Under the pieces are notes generated by a model that saw only the letters and a program-made list of their open reading frames with translations, made no database searches and had not been told where the DNA came from. 64,000 nucleotides of DNA from Marinomonas foliarum (GTDB lineage Bacteria > Pseudomonadota > Gammaproteobacteria > Pseudomonadales > Marinomonadaceae). Positions 38,214 to 47,316 of the stretch are shown here, piece after piece; position 1 is the first letter of the stretch, and each line of letters starts with the position of its first letter. Both the position numbers and the translations under genes were made by a program. The DNA lies in contig NZ_QPJQ01000005.1 of NCBI RefSeq assembly GCF_003337275.1, forward strand, positions 100,029-164,028, written 5' to 3'.

Positions 38214-39095
38214 TTAATTTAAAGCATCTTTCGTGACGCTTTTTATCACCTTAGTTAATCGATCTAGTACTGGTGAGCTGAGTTTGTACCAATGCCAGTA
38301 AAGAGGCAAGGCTAGCCGTCTATTTGGGAGCAAGGATACCAATTTCTTGCTTTTTATTTCCGGTTTGATTTGAATACTAGGAATTAAAGCACAGACTGTG
38401 CCACCCATTACGAGCTCAACAAAGCCATGGGGGGATGGGTACCAATGACTGTGACTAATGTCAGTTTTTACCTTTAAACACTCATTTTGATAACGGACCC
38501 AAAGTTCATCATGTTCGTCATAAATTAAAGACGGGGATTTTAGTACCGCTTCGGCACTAAGGTCGCCTTTTAAATGCTTTTCGATAAAACTCGGCGTAGC
38601 GACCAGCTCGTAATACATATTGCCGAGAAAGATAGAGTCTCCACCCGCTACTGGGGTGCCAATTTGACTAATACAAGCCACCACTTCGCCCGTTTGTAAT
38701 AAAGCACGAGTATTGGCTTGGTCGGCAGCTTTAATATGCAGTTTGGTCGTATCCGTCGTAGAGAACTGACTGACGACTTCGGTAAACCAAGTCGCGAGCA
38801 CATCGTTGTTGACCGCAATGCTTATCGGTTGAGTGGCTTGGTTGCCTTGGATGGCTTCTTGTAAACCTTCTTCGAGCATGGTGACTTTGTTGAAATGCGC
38901 TAGTAGCTGCTCGCCAAGTGGTGTGGCAACCACAGGCCTGGCGCGAATCAGTAAGGGGCGGCCGCAGACTTGTTCTAAGCGTTTGATATTTTGTGACACC
39001 GCAGATTGTGTCAGGTGAAGATACTCCGCTGCTTTGTCAAAACTTTGGAACTTCAAAACGGCGTGAAGAGAGGACAGCGCTTTATAATCCAACAT
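38214..39095 (-). CDS. argP: LysR family regulator ArgP
   Basis: LysR-type regulator (293 residues; E. coli ArgP is 297). The start MLDYKALSSLHAVLKFQSFDKAAEYLHLTQSAVSQ is ArgP-like, split here across the winged helix at residues 3-60. In E. coli ArgP senses arginine and lysine and activates the exporter gene argO; here an argO-like gene is divergent with 101 bp between starts, the classical arrangement. The A/T-rich intergenic region (39096-39196) should hold the shared control sites. Confidence 0.9.
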   Translation of the reverse strand: MLDYKALSSLHAVLKFQSFDKAAEYLHLTQSAVSQNIKRLEQVCGRPLLIRARPVVATPLGEQLLAHFNKVTMLEEGLQEAIQGNQATQPISIAVNNDVLATWFTEVVSQFSTTDTTKLHIKAADQANTRALLQTGEVVACISQIGTPVAGGDSIFLGNMYYELVATPSFIEKHLKGDLSAEAVLKSPSLIYDEHDELWVRYQNECLKVKTDISHSHWYPSPHGFVELVMGGTVCALIPSIQIKPEIKSKKLVSLLPNRRLALPLYWHWYKLSSPVLDRLTKVIKSVTKDALN

Positions 39096-39196
39096 AATTT
39101 TATCTAATATAACTTTAGTTTAATTAATTTCAATTTAATGGTTGCCTTGCGTAAGATCAAGTCTCTTTAAAGAACACTGATATACTGGAGAAGGTT

Positions 39197-39805
39197 GTGT
39201 TGGCATTTGCGAGTGGCGCGATTACTGGTGGCGGTTTGATTATTGCTGTTGGGGCGCAGAATAGTTTTTTATTGGAGCAGGCACTAAAGCGACATTATGC
39301 CTTTCCAATTGCCGTGCTGTTTATATTAAGTGATGCTATTTCCATTGCACTAGGGGCGTTTGGTTTAGGTTTGATTTTGCAAAGTCATGACTGGCTTTTG
39401 TCGGTCTCCCGTTGGGCGGGCGTGGCTTTCTTGGTGTGGTTTGCCTTGGGTAAATGGCGTGCGTCGTTTCAAGAAGAGCATTTAATTTTAGAGCAATATA
39501 GTAAGCGTTTAGCCTTGTGGCCGTTGGTGATGATGGGGTTTGCGGTGACGTGGCTTAATCCGCATTTTTACTTAGATACCATGATTTTGATGGGGAGTTT
39601 GGCGAACCAGTGGCAAGGAGCAAAGTGGGAGTTTGTTTTCGGTGGTGTGTGCGCATCTGTGTTGTGGTTTTTGTCTTTGGCTTTCGTCGGAAAACTGTGT
39701 GCCAAGTGGCTAGAAAAAGCGGCTTTCTGGCGTTGGTTTAATCGTGTGAATGCTATCTTGATTTGGAGTATTGCGCTTAAAATTGCAACACAGCCCTTAT
39801 CGTAA
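39197..39805 (+). CDS. argO: LysE/ArgO family amino-acid exporter
   Basis: Inner-membrane exporter (202 residues, about six hydrophobic segments) of the LysE family. ITGGGLIIAVGAQNSFLLEQALKR-type residues at the N-terminus and the WLNPHFYLDTMILMGS motif are diagnostic of ArgO/LysE. It expels arginine or lysine when they accumulate. The start is GTG 39197 (TTG 39200 is possible) with GGAG 6 nt upstream. It is divergent from argP, its likely activator. A perfect 13-bp hairpin overlaps its stop codon. Confidence 0.88.
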   Translation: MLAFASGAITGGGLIIAVGAQNSFLLEQALKRHYAFPIAVLFILSDAISIALGAFGLGLILQSHDWLLSVSRWAGVAFLVWFALGKWRASFQEEHLILEQYSKRLALWPLVMMGFAVTWLNPHFYLDTMILMGSLANQWQGAKWEFVFGGVCASVLWFLSLAFVGKLCAKWLEKAAFWRWFNRVNAILIWSIALKIATQPLS

Positions 39806-39822
39806 AAGGGCTGTGTTGTTTA
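39786..39822 (+). terminator. Hairpin overlapping the argO stop codon
   Basis: CAACACAGCCCTT and AAGGGCTGTGTTG form a perfect 13-bp stem with a 7-nt loop that contains the TAA stop. Only a short T-rich tail follows. It is a likely terminator for argO and perhaps for the convergent MFS gene. Confidence 0.65.
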
Positions 39823-39844
39823 TGATCGCCAGTTATAGAATGGA

Positions 39845-41128
39845 CTAAAGTTTGATTTCAACCTCGTGAGAGGTTTCTTCAGTCACTGTTGAAGAATCTG
39901 CTTCAACTAACATTTCCGCTGTAGCAACAGATGAAACGGTCAATGCCACTGGGATTTGATCTCCTTGCTCTTCGATGATCATCGCTGGCTGATGCTTGAT
40001 TCGATACACAGCAAACAATGCTACGGAGATGTTTAAACCGGCAACGAACCAGAACAAAGCATCTATGCGCATGGTGTCCATTAGGGCTGCTGCAACCAGA
40101 GGCCCTAACATACCACCAATACCATTTAGCAATATCATGCCGCTACTGGCAGAGAGAATTTGTTCTGGGCGAAGTTGGTCATTCATGTGAGAGGAAGCGA
40201 GCGAGTACATTGGGAAGGTAAATGCGCCCACTGCAAACATGCCAATCATCATTAATATTTGGTTGTTCATCGTGCCGCCGAGCGGCACGATGAAAGCGGC
40301 AATGGCGCCAACAACGCCAACCCAAAGAATGGTGACACGACGGTCTTGGCGGTCAGATAGTTTACCAATTGGCCATTGCAGTAACATCCCACCGACGTAA
40401 CTGGCACCGATAAAGAATGAAATTTCAACAATGTCCATGCCGATGCTTTTTGCATAAAGCGCACCCAGCCCCAGTAAGGCACCAGAGGTTGCCCCTGCAA
40501 TGGTGACACCGGTGACACCAAGCGGAGCGGTTCTAATTAAACCAATAATATTGAGTTTTTCTGGAATATTAATGGTTGGAGAAGGAGTACGCACTAATAA
40601 TAGAGGAACCACTGCCAAGGAGATTAGTACCGAGGTCAAAATAAACAGGCCGTATCCACTAGGAGAGGATAAGTTTAATAAGAACTGACTAATTGTTTGG
40701 CTTGCCCAGATTTCGATAATATAAATCGAAAATAAACGGCCACGAGTCTTGTTGGTTGCAATGTCGTTTAGCCAGCTTTCGGTAACAATAAAGAGACCCG
40801 CATAACACAAGCCCGTCCCCATCCGCATAAGCATCCAGAACCATGGGTTAACGACCATGGATTGCATTAGGATAGTAACGGATGCTAATGATGCAACTGC
40901 AGCAAACACGCGAATATGACCAACATTTTTGACCCAATTTGGTACTAAAAGGGAGCCCAAAATAAAGCCAAGGTAATATGCCGACATGATTAAACCTGTC
41001 GCAGTTGTATTAAACCCCTCAATAGAAGCTCTAATACCAATAAGTGAACTTTGCAAAGCACTTGCCATAGTGAGTACGGCAATACCTATAAGTAGGCTCC
41101 AAATTGGAATCAGGGTTTGCTTTAACAT
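39845..41128 (-). CDS. MFS transporter
   Basis: Major facilitator superfamily protein (427 residues) with twelve predicted hydrophobic segments in two halves. The cytoplasmic-loop motif between TM2 and TM3 is weak. RMGTGLCYAGLFIVTESWLND in the first half and a GKLSDRQDRR loop in the second resemble the YcaD-type subgroup. The last 50 or so residues are acidic and cytoplasmic. The substrate is unknown. It is a single-gene unit convergent with argO. Confidence 0.8.
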   Translation of the reverse strand: MLKQTLIPIWSLLIGIAVLTMASALQSSLIGIRASIEGFNTTATGLIMSAYYLGFILGSLLVPNWVKNVGHIRVFAAVASLASVTILMQSMVVNPWFWMLMRMGTGLCYAGLFIVTESWLNDIATNKTRGRLFSIYIIEIWASQTISQFLLNLSSPSGYGLFILTSVLISLAVVPLLLVRTPSPTINIPEKLNIIGLIRTAPLGVTGVTIAGATSGALLGLGALYAKSIGMDIVEISFFIGASYVGGMLLQWPIGKLSDRQDRRVTILWVGVVGAIAAFIVPLGGTMNNQILMMIGMFAVGAFTFPMYSLASSHMNDQLRPEQILSASSGMILLNGIGGMLGPLVAAALMDTMRIDALFWFVAGLNISVALFAVYRIKHQPAMIIEEQGDQIPVALTVSSVATAEMLVEADSSTVTEETSHEVEIKL

Positions 41129-41463
41129 TCAGTGTCCTTTATGTGTTTTAGCTGGCAATAAAAAGTTAAATAATGACCTAGATTGATCAATATTTCGGCT
41201 GACTATACCGACAGAATTCTTGATTGCAATCACTAATCTTAGACTTAAAAGATAGCAGATTAAAATGCTTGTTTCTTAGGTCATTAGGCCGTTTGATTTA
41301 ATGCTTTGAGTCATTAAATTTGAGATGCAAACAACGTACCTTTCTGGTTGGATTCTTTTTTCGAACCACTTTTCATGCTTAAAGCCCATAACCTTAATCA
41401 AATACACTCAGCATATTGCTCCTTGATGTAAAACGACTTAAACAGAGGGTTACTATAAATAAG
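41129..41463. other. Intergenic stretch without a gene
   Basis: About 335 bp upstream of the MFS gene and downstream of the choline operon. It is A/T-rich with no supported gene and no RNA that I recognise. It should contain the MFS promoter; no clear boxes were found. Confidence 0.5.
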
Positions 41464-41492
41464 AAAGGCCAGATGTTTCCATCTAGCCTTTT
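41464..41492. terminator. Terminator of the choline transport operon
   Basis: AAAGGCCAGATG-TTTC-CATCTAGCCTTTT: a 12-bp stem with one mismatch and T-rich ends on both strands, 27 bp beyond the choV stop. Confidence 0.75.
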
Positions 41493-41518
41493 AACTTTAT
41501 TTTAGCTAGAGCACATTA

Positions 41519-42709
41519 TCATGCTGCGGCTTCTTCACGGCCAAAATGCTTACCAAGTAGCGCATGGTAAAAATTATGATCGTTGAGAATGCCGATGCAT
41601 TGACCTGCTTCTTCCAATACTAATAAGTGATTAGAGTGGTAACGGATCTCGACGGCATCACGCATGGCGATGTTGGCAGGGACAATAAAAACCGTGTTAT
41701 CTGACACATTGGCGATGATGGTTTCAGGTGTCCAGCGAGCTGTTGGGATTTCGCCTTGTGATCCTTGTACTGAAGTCAATTTACCATTTTCTAGTGTCAT
41801 TGAAATATCATCACTGATGATGATTTTGCCATCTTTCACTGCCAAATCAGCCAAAGGCGTCATTAGTGATTGGCCGCGTAGTACGTTTAAAGGGTTGGTA
41901 TGCGCAACAAATCTTTCTACGTACTCAGTAGCTGGATTTAGGACGATTTGCTCTGGGGCATCTTCCTGAATGATCCTAGCCGATTCCATAATGGCAATCT
42001 TGGAGCCGATTTTTAAGGCTTCGTCTAGGTCATGGCTCACAAAAATGATGGTTTTATTAAGGCGTTTCTGCAGCTCGATGAGTTCGTCTTGCAGCTGAGA
42101 ACGAATTAGAGGGTCAAGCGCTGAAAAGGGTTCGTCCATTAGTAATACGTCTGTATCCATGACAAAGGCTCTTGCTAAACCAACCCGCTGACGCATCCCG
42201 CCAGAAAGCTCATCGGGTTTTTTGTCTGCCCATTTATCTAGGCTCACCATTTTGAGCTGTTCACGTGCTTTTTCAAGTCGTTCTGCTTTCGGCATACCTT
42301 GCATTTCTAAACCAAAAGCAACGTTTTCGAGCACTGTGAGCCAAGGCATTAAAGCAAAGCTTTGAAATACCATGGAGACTCTATGGGTTCTCATGTGGCG
42401 TAGTTTTGTTTCATCACATTTGGCCATATCGACCATTTTGTCGCCATCTCTTACAAGGCAACGACCACGGGCGATTTTATTCAAGCCATTGACGGCGCGC
42501 AGTAGGGTAGATTTACCTGACCCTGACAACCCCATCAAGACACAGATTTCACCTTCATTTACTTCTATGTTGGCATTTTGTACACCAACTACGTCGCCAG
42601 TTATTCCTAGAATTTCATCACGAGAGTGACCTTTGTCCATCAGTGGGAGTGTTTTTGCTTTATTGTCACCGAAGACGATGTCTACGTTTTCAATTGTTAC
42701 AACAGCCAT
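41519..42709 (-). CDS. choV: Choline ABC importer, ATP-binding protein
   Basis: Quaternary-amine ABC ATPase (396 residues) of the ProV/OpuAA/ChoV type. Walker A is GLSGSGKST, the signature LSGGMRQRVGLARA, Walker B VLLMDEPFSALDP and the switch His in VSHDLDEA. A C-terminal CBS-like segment (RDAVEIRYHSNHLLVLEEAG) follows, as in the family. It is the last gene of choX-choW-choV. Choline specificity is inferred from the ChoX-type binding protein and the BetI regulator next to it; a betaine or proline-betaine substrate is possible. Confidence 0.87.
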   Translation of the reverse strand: MAVVTIENVDIVFGDNKAKTLPLMDKGHSRDEILGITGDVVGVQNANIEVNEGEICVLMGLSGSGKSTLLRAVNGLNKIARGRCLVRDGDKMVDMAKCDETKLRHMRTHRVSMVFQSFALMPWLTVLENVAFGLEMQGMPKAERLEKAREQLKMVSLDKWADKKPDELSGGMRQRVGLARAFVMDTDVLLMDEPFSALDPLIRSQLQDELIELQKRLNKTIIFVSHDLDEALKIGSKIAIMESARIIQEDAPEQIVLNPATEYVERFVAHTNPLNVLRGQSLMTPLADLAVKDGKIIISDDISMTLENGKLTSVQGSQGEIPTARWTPETIIANVSDNTVFIVPANIAMRDAVEIRYHSNHLLVLEEAGQCIGILNDHNFYHALLGKHFGREEAAA

Positions 42710-42712
42710 AAA

Positions 42713-43558
42713 TTACCCCTCGTTCTTAGATGATGGCGACTTACAAATACGGTCTAGCATAATGGCAACCAATACAATGGCGACACCTGCTTCAAAGCCT
42801 TGGGAAATGTTTACCGTGTTTAGTGCTCTGACAACTGGCTTACCTAAACCATCTGCTCCGACCAAGGCTGCAACCACCACCATGGATAAAGACAGCATAA
42901 TACATTGGGTGACACCGGCCATGATGTTTGGCATGGCAGCGGGTAGTTCAACTTTGTAAAGCAGCTTTGATTTCGTACAGCCAAACGCCAAACCAGCTTC
43001 AATGAGCTCATTAGGAACCTTACTGACACCTAGGTAGGTCAATCGAATTGGTGCGGCAATGGCGAATATAATGGTCGATATTAACCCTGGGACATAGCCC
43101 AAGCCGAAAAGAATCAATGTTGGGATCAGGTAAACAAAGGTTGGGATTGTCTGCATTAAATCCAACACCGGGCGTAATATGGTGTATAGCCAAGGACGAT
43201 GGGCAGCAGCAATACCAATAGGAACACCAATCAAAACGCTCATTGCGGTCGCTGAGATAACCAGCACTAAGGTTTGTATTGTTTCGATCCAATAGCCCAT
43301 ATTTATGATTAGTAATAGGGATAAGGTGACGAAGATGATTAAGCTAATACTACGATGTAGGAACCAAACACCCACTAGAATGATGGCAATCACTGCGAGT
43401 GGGTGAAGATATTCAATCGCATCGACCATGTTAACGATCATGGTTTCTAGGGTGAGGGAGACAAGGTCAAAAAACACGGAAGCCGCACTCACCAGCCAGT
43501 CGACAAAGTTTTCCATCCAAGCGCCAAGAGGGATTTTATTATCCGTCAGCCAATTCAT
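42713..43558 (-). CDS. choW: Choline ABC importer, permease
   Basis: ProW/ChoW-type permease (281 residues) with about six membrane segments. The binding-protein-dependent signature lies in YLGVSKVPNELIEAGLAFGC, followed by the coupling helix. The N-terminus LTDNKIPLGAWMENFVDWL is typical of ChoW/ProW. It ends 3 bp before choV and follows choX by 78 bp. Confidence 0.9.
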   Translation of the reverse strand: MNWLTDNKIPLGAWMENFVDWLVSAASVFFDLVSLTLETMIVNMVDAIEYLHPLAVIAIILVGVWFLHRSISLIIFVTLSLLLIINMGYWIETIQTLVLVISATAMSVLIGVPIGIAAAHRPWLYTILRPVLDLMQTIPTFVYLIPTLILFGLGYVPGLISTIIFAIAAPIRLTYLGVSKVPNELIEAGLAFGCTKSKLLYKVELPAAMPNIMAGVTQCIMLSLSMVVVAALVGADGLGKPVVRALNTVNISQGFEAGVAIVLVAIMLDRICKSPSSKNEG

Positions 43559-43636
43559 ATGTGTGTTCTCCCGATAGGTTGATGACGCATTCTTAGCCGT
43601 GTGTGACTAAGAATGCGATGTTATGCAAGTGATGTA

Positions 43637-44572
43637 TTACAGGCCTAGATGTGATTTCACAGCGCTAAGGCCGTTATCACCAGAGGCAGTAGTAACCCCT
43701 TTAAGCCAATTATCGAGGACGTCTGGGTTGGCTTTTAACCATTCTTTTGCTGCGATATTAGGCTTTTTGCCGTCGTCTAAGATGGCGCCCATGATTTCGT
43801 TTTCCATAGGTAAAGAGAAGGTTAGGTTAGTAATAAGTTTGCCGACATTTGGGCATTCTTGGATGAAACCTTTACGGATGTTGGTATGAACATTGGCACC
43901 ACCAAAGTCTGGACCAAAGTAGTCATCGCCACCGGATAGGTATTCCATTTTGAAGTTGGCATTCATTGGATGTGGCGCCCAACCTAGGAAGGCGATCCAT
44001 TTATTGCGGCGAGTATTTCGGTTTACTTGAGAAAGCATGCCGGCTTCGCTTGATTCGACTAGTTGGAAGTCACCTAAGTCAAACGCATTGGAATCGATCA
44101 TGTCTTGGATGATGCGGTTGCCGTCATTACCCGGTTCAATGCCGTAGATGCGACCAGAAAACTCTTTGCGGTGTTTGGCTATGTCTGAAAAGTGTGTAAC
44201 ACCAGCATCAAAAGCATCTTTACTTACTGCTAGCGTGTATTTAGCGCCGACTAGGTTGGGACCAAGGTCTTCAACAGTGCCAGCTTTAAGATAAGGTTCG
44301 ATATCCGCTTGCATGGTAGGCATCCAGTTGCCTAGGAAGACATCAATGTCACCGTTTGCAAGTGATGTATAAGTCACGGGAACCGATAATAGTTGCGTTT
44401 TGGCTTTGTAACCTAAGCCTTCGACGATTTCGCTGGTTACGGCGGTTGTCGCTGTAATGTCTGTCCAGCCCACGTCTGAAAAGCGTACAGTAGAACACTC
44501 TGCGGCTATTGTTAGCCCCGAAACGCTTACCATACTAATGGCGATAGCGGTCTTTTTTGCCTTATTTAACAT
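43637..44572 (-). CDS. choX: Choline ABC importer, substrate-binding protein
   Basis: Periplasmic binding protein (311 residues) with a signal peptide ending near ISMVSVSGLTIAA. It belongs to the OpuAC/ChoX family that binds quaternary amines through an aromatic box. Visible segments are VRFSDVGWTDITATTAV, DVFLGNWMPTM, YGIEPGNDGN, WIAFLGWAPHPMN, and the C-terminal EWLKANPDVLDNWL. It is the first structural gene after betI, separated by about 147 bp, so it may have its own promoter in that gap. Confidence 0.9.
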   Translation of the reverse strand: MLNKAKKTAIAISMVSVSGLTIAAECSTVRFSDVGWTDITATTAVTSEIVEGLGYKAKTQLLSVPVTYTSLANGDIDVFLGNWMPTMQADIEPYLKAGTVEDLGPNLVGAKYTLAVSKDAFDAGVTHFSDIAKHRKEFSGRIYGIEPGNDGNRIIQDMIDSNAFDLGDFQLVESSEAGMLSQVNRNTRRNKWIAFLGWAPHPMNANFKMEYLSGGDDYFGPDFGGANVHTNIRKGFIQECPNVGKLITNLTFSLPMENEIMGAILDDGKKPNIAAKEWLKANPDVLDNWLKGVTTASGDNGLSAVKSHLGL

Positions 44573-44719
44573 AACCTTATCCTCTTTCTATTGAACTCAA
44601 AATCAATGAGCGAATACAGTGTTTAATAGCAACACTGAGTGTGAACTCCTAAAACGTTAAGCAGCGAATAAATGAAGGCTGCTCAAAAATGTATGATGTA
44701 AATATAGGTATTAAGGTGT

Positions 44720-45307
44720 TCAGTGATGACTTTTGAACACCAAATCCAAATAATTTAGTATTTGTTCAGAGGCTTCTTTTTTATCAATTCCGCCTGCAAG
44801 TGAGCCCCTTAGCCACATGCCGTCAATTAATGCAGCGACTGTGAGGGCAATGCTACGTGCTTCTTGTAATTCGAATTCTTCTTTTAGCACACACACAAGC
44901 GAGGTATTTAGTCGCTTTGAATAAACGTTTTGTAACCGATATAAAGAAGGTGTGTGCATTGCTGACGCCCAAAACCCCATCCAAGCTTTAACGACTTGAG
45001 GGTGAGTCTGAGACTGACTAAAACTGGCTTTTACAATGGCCATTACTTTATATTTTGCTGACTTGTTTTTTGTTTTTGTTATTTCTACTGATAACCCGTC
45101 AAAAAATTCACGGATTAGGCTTTTCATTGTTGCTTCATACAAACCATCTTTACCACCAAAGTAGTGATTAATGATGGCGGGTGATACACCTGCTTTTTTA
45201 CCAATAACACTGACTGTCGCTCCCGCAAAACCATATTTATCTATGGCTTTTATTGCGGCCTCGATGAGCTGAGGTTTTCGTATTTCAGGCATTCCAACTT
45301 TTGGCAT
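44720..45307 (-). CDS. betI: TetR family repressor BetI
   Basis: Choline-responsive TetR-type repressor (195 residues). The start MPKVGMPEIRKPQLIEAA and the helix-turn-helix VSVIGKKAGVSPAIINHYFGGKDGLYEATM match BetI closely. AWMGFWASAMH and ALIDGMWLRGSL also match. ATG 45307 has AAGGAT upstream; the longer reading to 45367 would run through the operator. It heads the choline operon on this strand and probably represses itself and the transporter genes. Confidence 0.92.
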   Translation of the reverse strand: MPKVGMPEIRKPQLIEAAIKAIDKYGFAGATVSVIGKKAGVSPAIINHYFGGKDGLYEATMKSLIREFFDGLSVEITKTKNKSAKYKVMAIVKASFSQSQTHPQVVKAWMGFWASAMHTPSLYRLQNVYSKRLNTSLVCVLKEEFELQEARSIALTVAALIDGMWLRGSLAGGIDKKEASEQILNYLDLVFKSHH

Positions 45308-45322
45308 TCTGGATCCTTTTTT

Positions 45323-45377
45323 ATTAAACAGCCGTTTAATGAAAACTATACTAGGCCGATTGTGCAATTTAGGTCAA
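45323..45377 (-). promoter_or_regulatory. betI promoter with BetI-like operator
   Basis: On the minus strand TTGACC (45377-45372), an 18-bp spacer and TAGTAT (45353-45348) form a promoter. The perfect inverted repeat ATTAAAC-AGCC-GTTTAAT (45323-45340) covers the expected start site. It resembles the BetI site of E. coli, which has an ATTGAAC...TTCAAT form. Binding by BetI is inferred. Confidence 0.6.
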
Positions 45378-45380
45378 CCC

Positions 45381-45409
45381 TTGACAAATCTAAAACTTAG
45401 TACTCTAAT
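45381..45409 (+). promoter_or_regulatory. Strong sigma70-like promoter toward the PatB/MalY gene
   Basis: TTGACA (45381-45386), a 17-bp spacer and TCTAAT (45404-45409) match consensus well. Transcription would begin near 45416, leaving a leader of about 215 nt before the next gene at 45632. That leader is A/T-rich and contains a weak hairpin (ATTTTAAA / TTTAAAAT) followed by T7 near 45425-45460. Confidence 0.55.
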
Positions 45410-45631
45410 AAATTTAACGCTTTGATTTTAAAAGCTTTTTAGCCATTTAAAATTTTTTTAGTCTTTTTTGACTGCTAATGTGTCGCTTTAAGATAAGAAA
45501 TAAGGATTTTTAGGCTTATTTCTTCTGATTTTTGGGCGTGTCTATCTTATTTACTCGTCAGATTATTACTGGAGTTTGTCTCTTAGGTTATGTTAATTAT
45601 AAAACGAAATATATGACTGGAGTGTTATTTA

Positions 45632-46786
45632 ATGGCTGTCTCTTCTTCTACTTTTGATACTGTAATAGATCGATTTAATACCAGCAGTGATAAATGGTCT
45701 AAATACCCTGAAACCGTTCTCCCAATGTGGGTGGCTGATATGGATTTTGATTCACCTGACTGTATAAAATATTCATTAAATCAAAGGGTTAGTGAAGGTG
45801 TTTATGGTTATACCCATACACCTAAGGCGTTAGAGAAAGCCATACAGTCACATCTTTTACATCGTTATAATTGGAACGTTTCCGCGTCAAATTTGGTGCA
45901 TTTACCTGGTTTGGTATGTGCTCTACATCTAAGTGTTCAAGTTTTTTCTAAAGAGGGTGAGGGGGTCGTTGTACCTGGGCCTGTTTATTACCATTTAACC
46001 AAGGCGCCACAATGGTCTGGGCGTGACTTATTGCATGTGGATATGTGTACCCAAGATGGCCGTTGGGTGCCTGATATGGCGCAACTCGAAGCCGCTTGTG
46101 CGAATCCGAAAAGTAAAATGATTTTGTTATGCAATCCACATAATCCAGGTGGAACTGTCTATACAAAAGCTGAGTTATTGAGCATTCATGCACTGGCTGA
46201 AAAGTATGATTTGCTGATTGTTAGTGATGAAATTCATTGCGATTTGATCTTGGACGATTTGCCACATGTGCCTTTTGCGAGTCTAAATAAGGATGCTGCA
46301 AATCGTACGATTACCTTAATGGCGCCAAGTAAAACATTCAATATTGCAGGGTTAGGTTATGCCTTTGCCGTCATAGACAACGCAGAATTACGTCAGGCTT
46401 TTAATAAAAAAAGAGCAGGTCTTATTCCATCACCCAATATGCTTGGCTTAACGGCCGCTACGGCTGCTTATGAGACGGGGCAAGAATGGCATAAAGCTCT
46501 GCTCACGTATTTGAAAGGAAATCGAGATTTATTGGCTCAAAGACTCACAGCAACACCATTAAAAATGTTGCATTTGGAAGCGACATATTTGGCTTGGATA
46601 GATGTTTCTGCTTTGGCGTTGGATGATCCATATCAATTTTTCGTTGATGCGGGCGTTGGTGTTTCAAATGGTAAAGATTTTGGTAATCCGAACTATGTTC
46701 GCCTAAACTTTGGATGTCCCCAATCGATTCTGACCCAAGCGATAACTCGTATTGAAGAAGCACTAATAACGCATAAGTTTATGTAA
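45632..46786 (+). CDS. PatB/MalY-type aminotransferase, putative C-S lyase
   Basis: PLP-dependent fold-type I enzyme (384 residues) of the MalY/PatB group, usually cystathionine beta-lyase: cystathionine to homocysteine, pyruvate and ammonia. The N-terminal PMWVADMDFDSP and YGYTH are the group's signature. CNPHNPGGTVY, SDEIHCDLIL and the Schiff-base lysine in APSKTFNIAGL (about residue 233) follow. RLNFGCPQSIL near the end supplies the carboxylate-binding Arg. It is divergent from betI. A regulatory role like that of E. coli MalY cannot be excluded. Confidence 0.87.
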   Translation: MAVSSSTFDTVIDRFNTSSDKWSKYPETVLPMWVADMDFDSPDCIKYSLNQRVSEGVYGYTHTPKALEKAIQSHLLHRYNWNVSASNLVHLPGLVCALHLSVQVFSKEGEGVVVPGPVYYHLTKAPQWSGRDLLHVDMCTQDGRWVPDMAQLEAACANPKSKMILLCNPHNPGGTVYTKAELLSIHALAEKYDLLIVSDEIHCDLILDDLPHVPFASLNKDAANRTITLMAPSKTFNIAGLGYAFAVIDNAELRQAFNKKRAGLIPSPNMLGLTAATAAYETGQEWHKALLTYLKGNRDLLAQRLTATPLKMLHLEATYLAWIDVSALALDDPYQFFVDAGVGVSNGKDFGNPNYVRLNFGCPQSILTQAITRIEEALITHKFM

Positions 46787-46862
46787 TTTATCATGCTTTT
46801 CAAGTGGTTAAGTCTTCATGGTTGAGGTCCTTTTTATTTTTTTAATGTAAAGAGAGGCTTTT

Positions 46863-47255
46863 ATGTTGACCTTAGCATCGAGTGATTTTGTAAAACAGTA
46901 TATTCAGCATAGCTCTCCTGCAATGCGGGCAGATTTGTTGGAAATAATTGATATGATGGAGTTAATTGCACCTGACGCCGAGTTGCTTGGTGATTTAGGA
47001 ATTCCGTATTTTCAGCAGAACTCAAGTTGGCTCTATGGTGTGGCCGCACGGTCAGATCATTTGTGTATATATTTTTCTGACTTAAGTGTTTTGTATCCTT
47101 TTGTCGAACGATTACCGCATGTTCAATTTGGTGATAATTGCCTTATTATTCATCGGCTGGATGAGATTAACCTCAATGTATTAGCAGAGCTTTTTGGGCA
47201 AATCAAAGTCCATTTTTTGCTGAACCATCGAGATCCTCCAGATCTTGTTCAATAA
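46863..47255 (+). CDS. DUF1801-like protein
   Basis: Small soluble protein (130 residues) that I place tentatively in the DUF1801/YdhG-like group. The pattern SPAMRADLLEIIDMMELIAPDAE, split here over a helix, then GIPYFQ and a basic-acidic tail fit that fold. There are no catalytic motifs. The ATG follows AAAGAGAGG. It lies 76 bp after the PatB/MalY gene on the same strand and may be co-transcribed. Confidence 0.55.
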   Translation: MLTLASSDFVKQYIQHSSPAMRADLLEIIDMMELIAPDAELLGDLGIPYFQQNSSWLYGVAARSDHLCIYFSDLSVLYPFVERLPHVQFGDNCLIIHRLDEINLNVLAELFGQIKVHFLLNHRDPPDLVQ

Positions 47256-47316
47256 CAGTAAAGGTAGATTTTTCTATTTGGTTTTATAACAGTTTTTTAA
47301 CTAGGTTACTTGCTGA

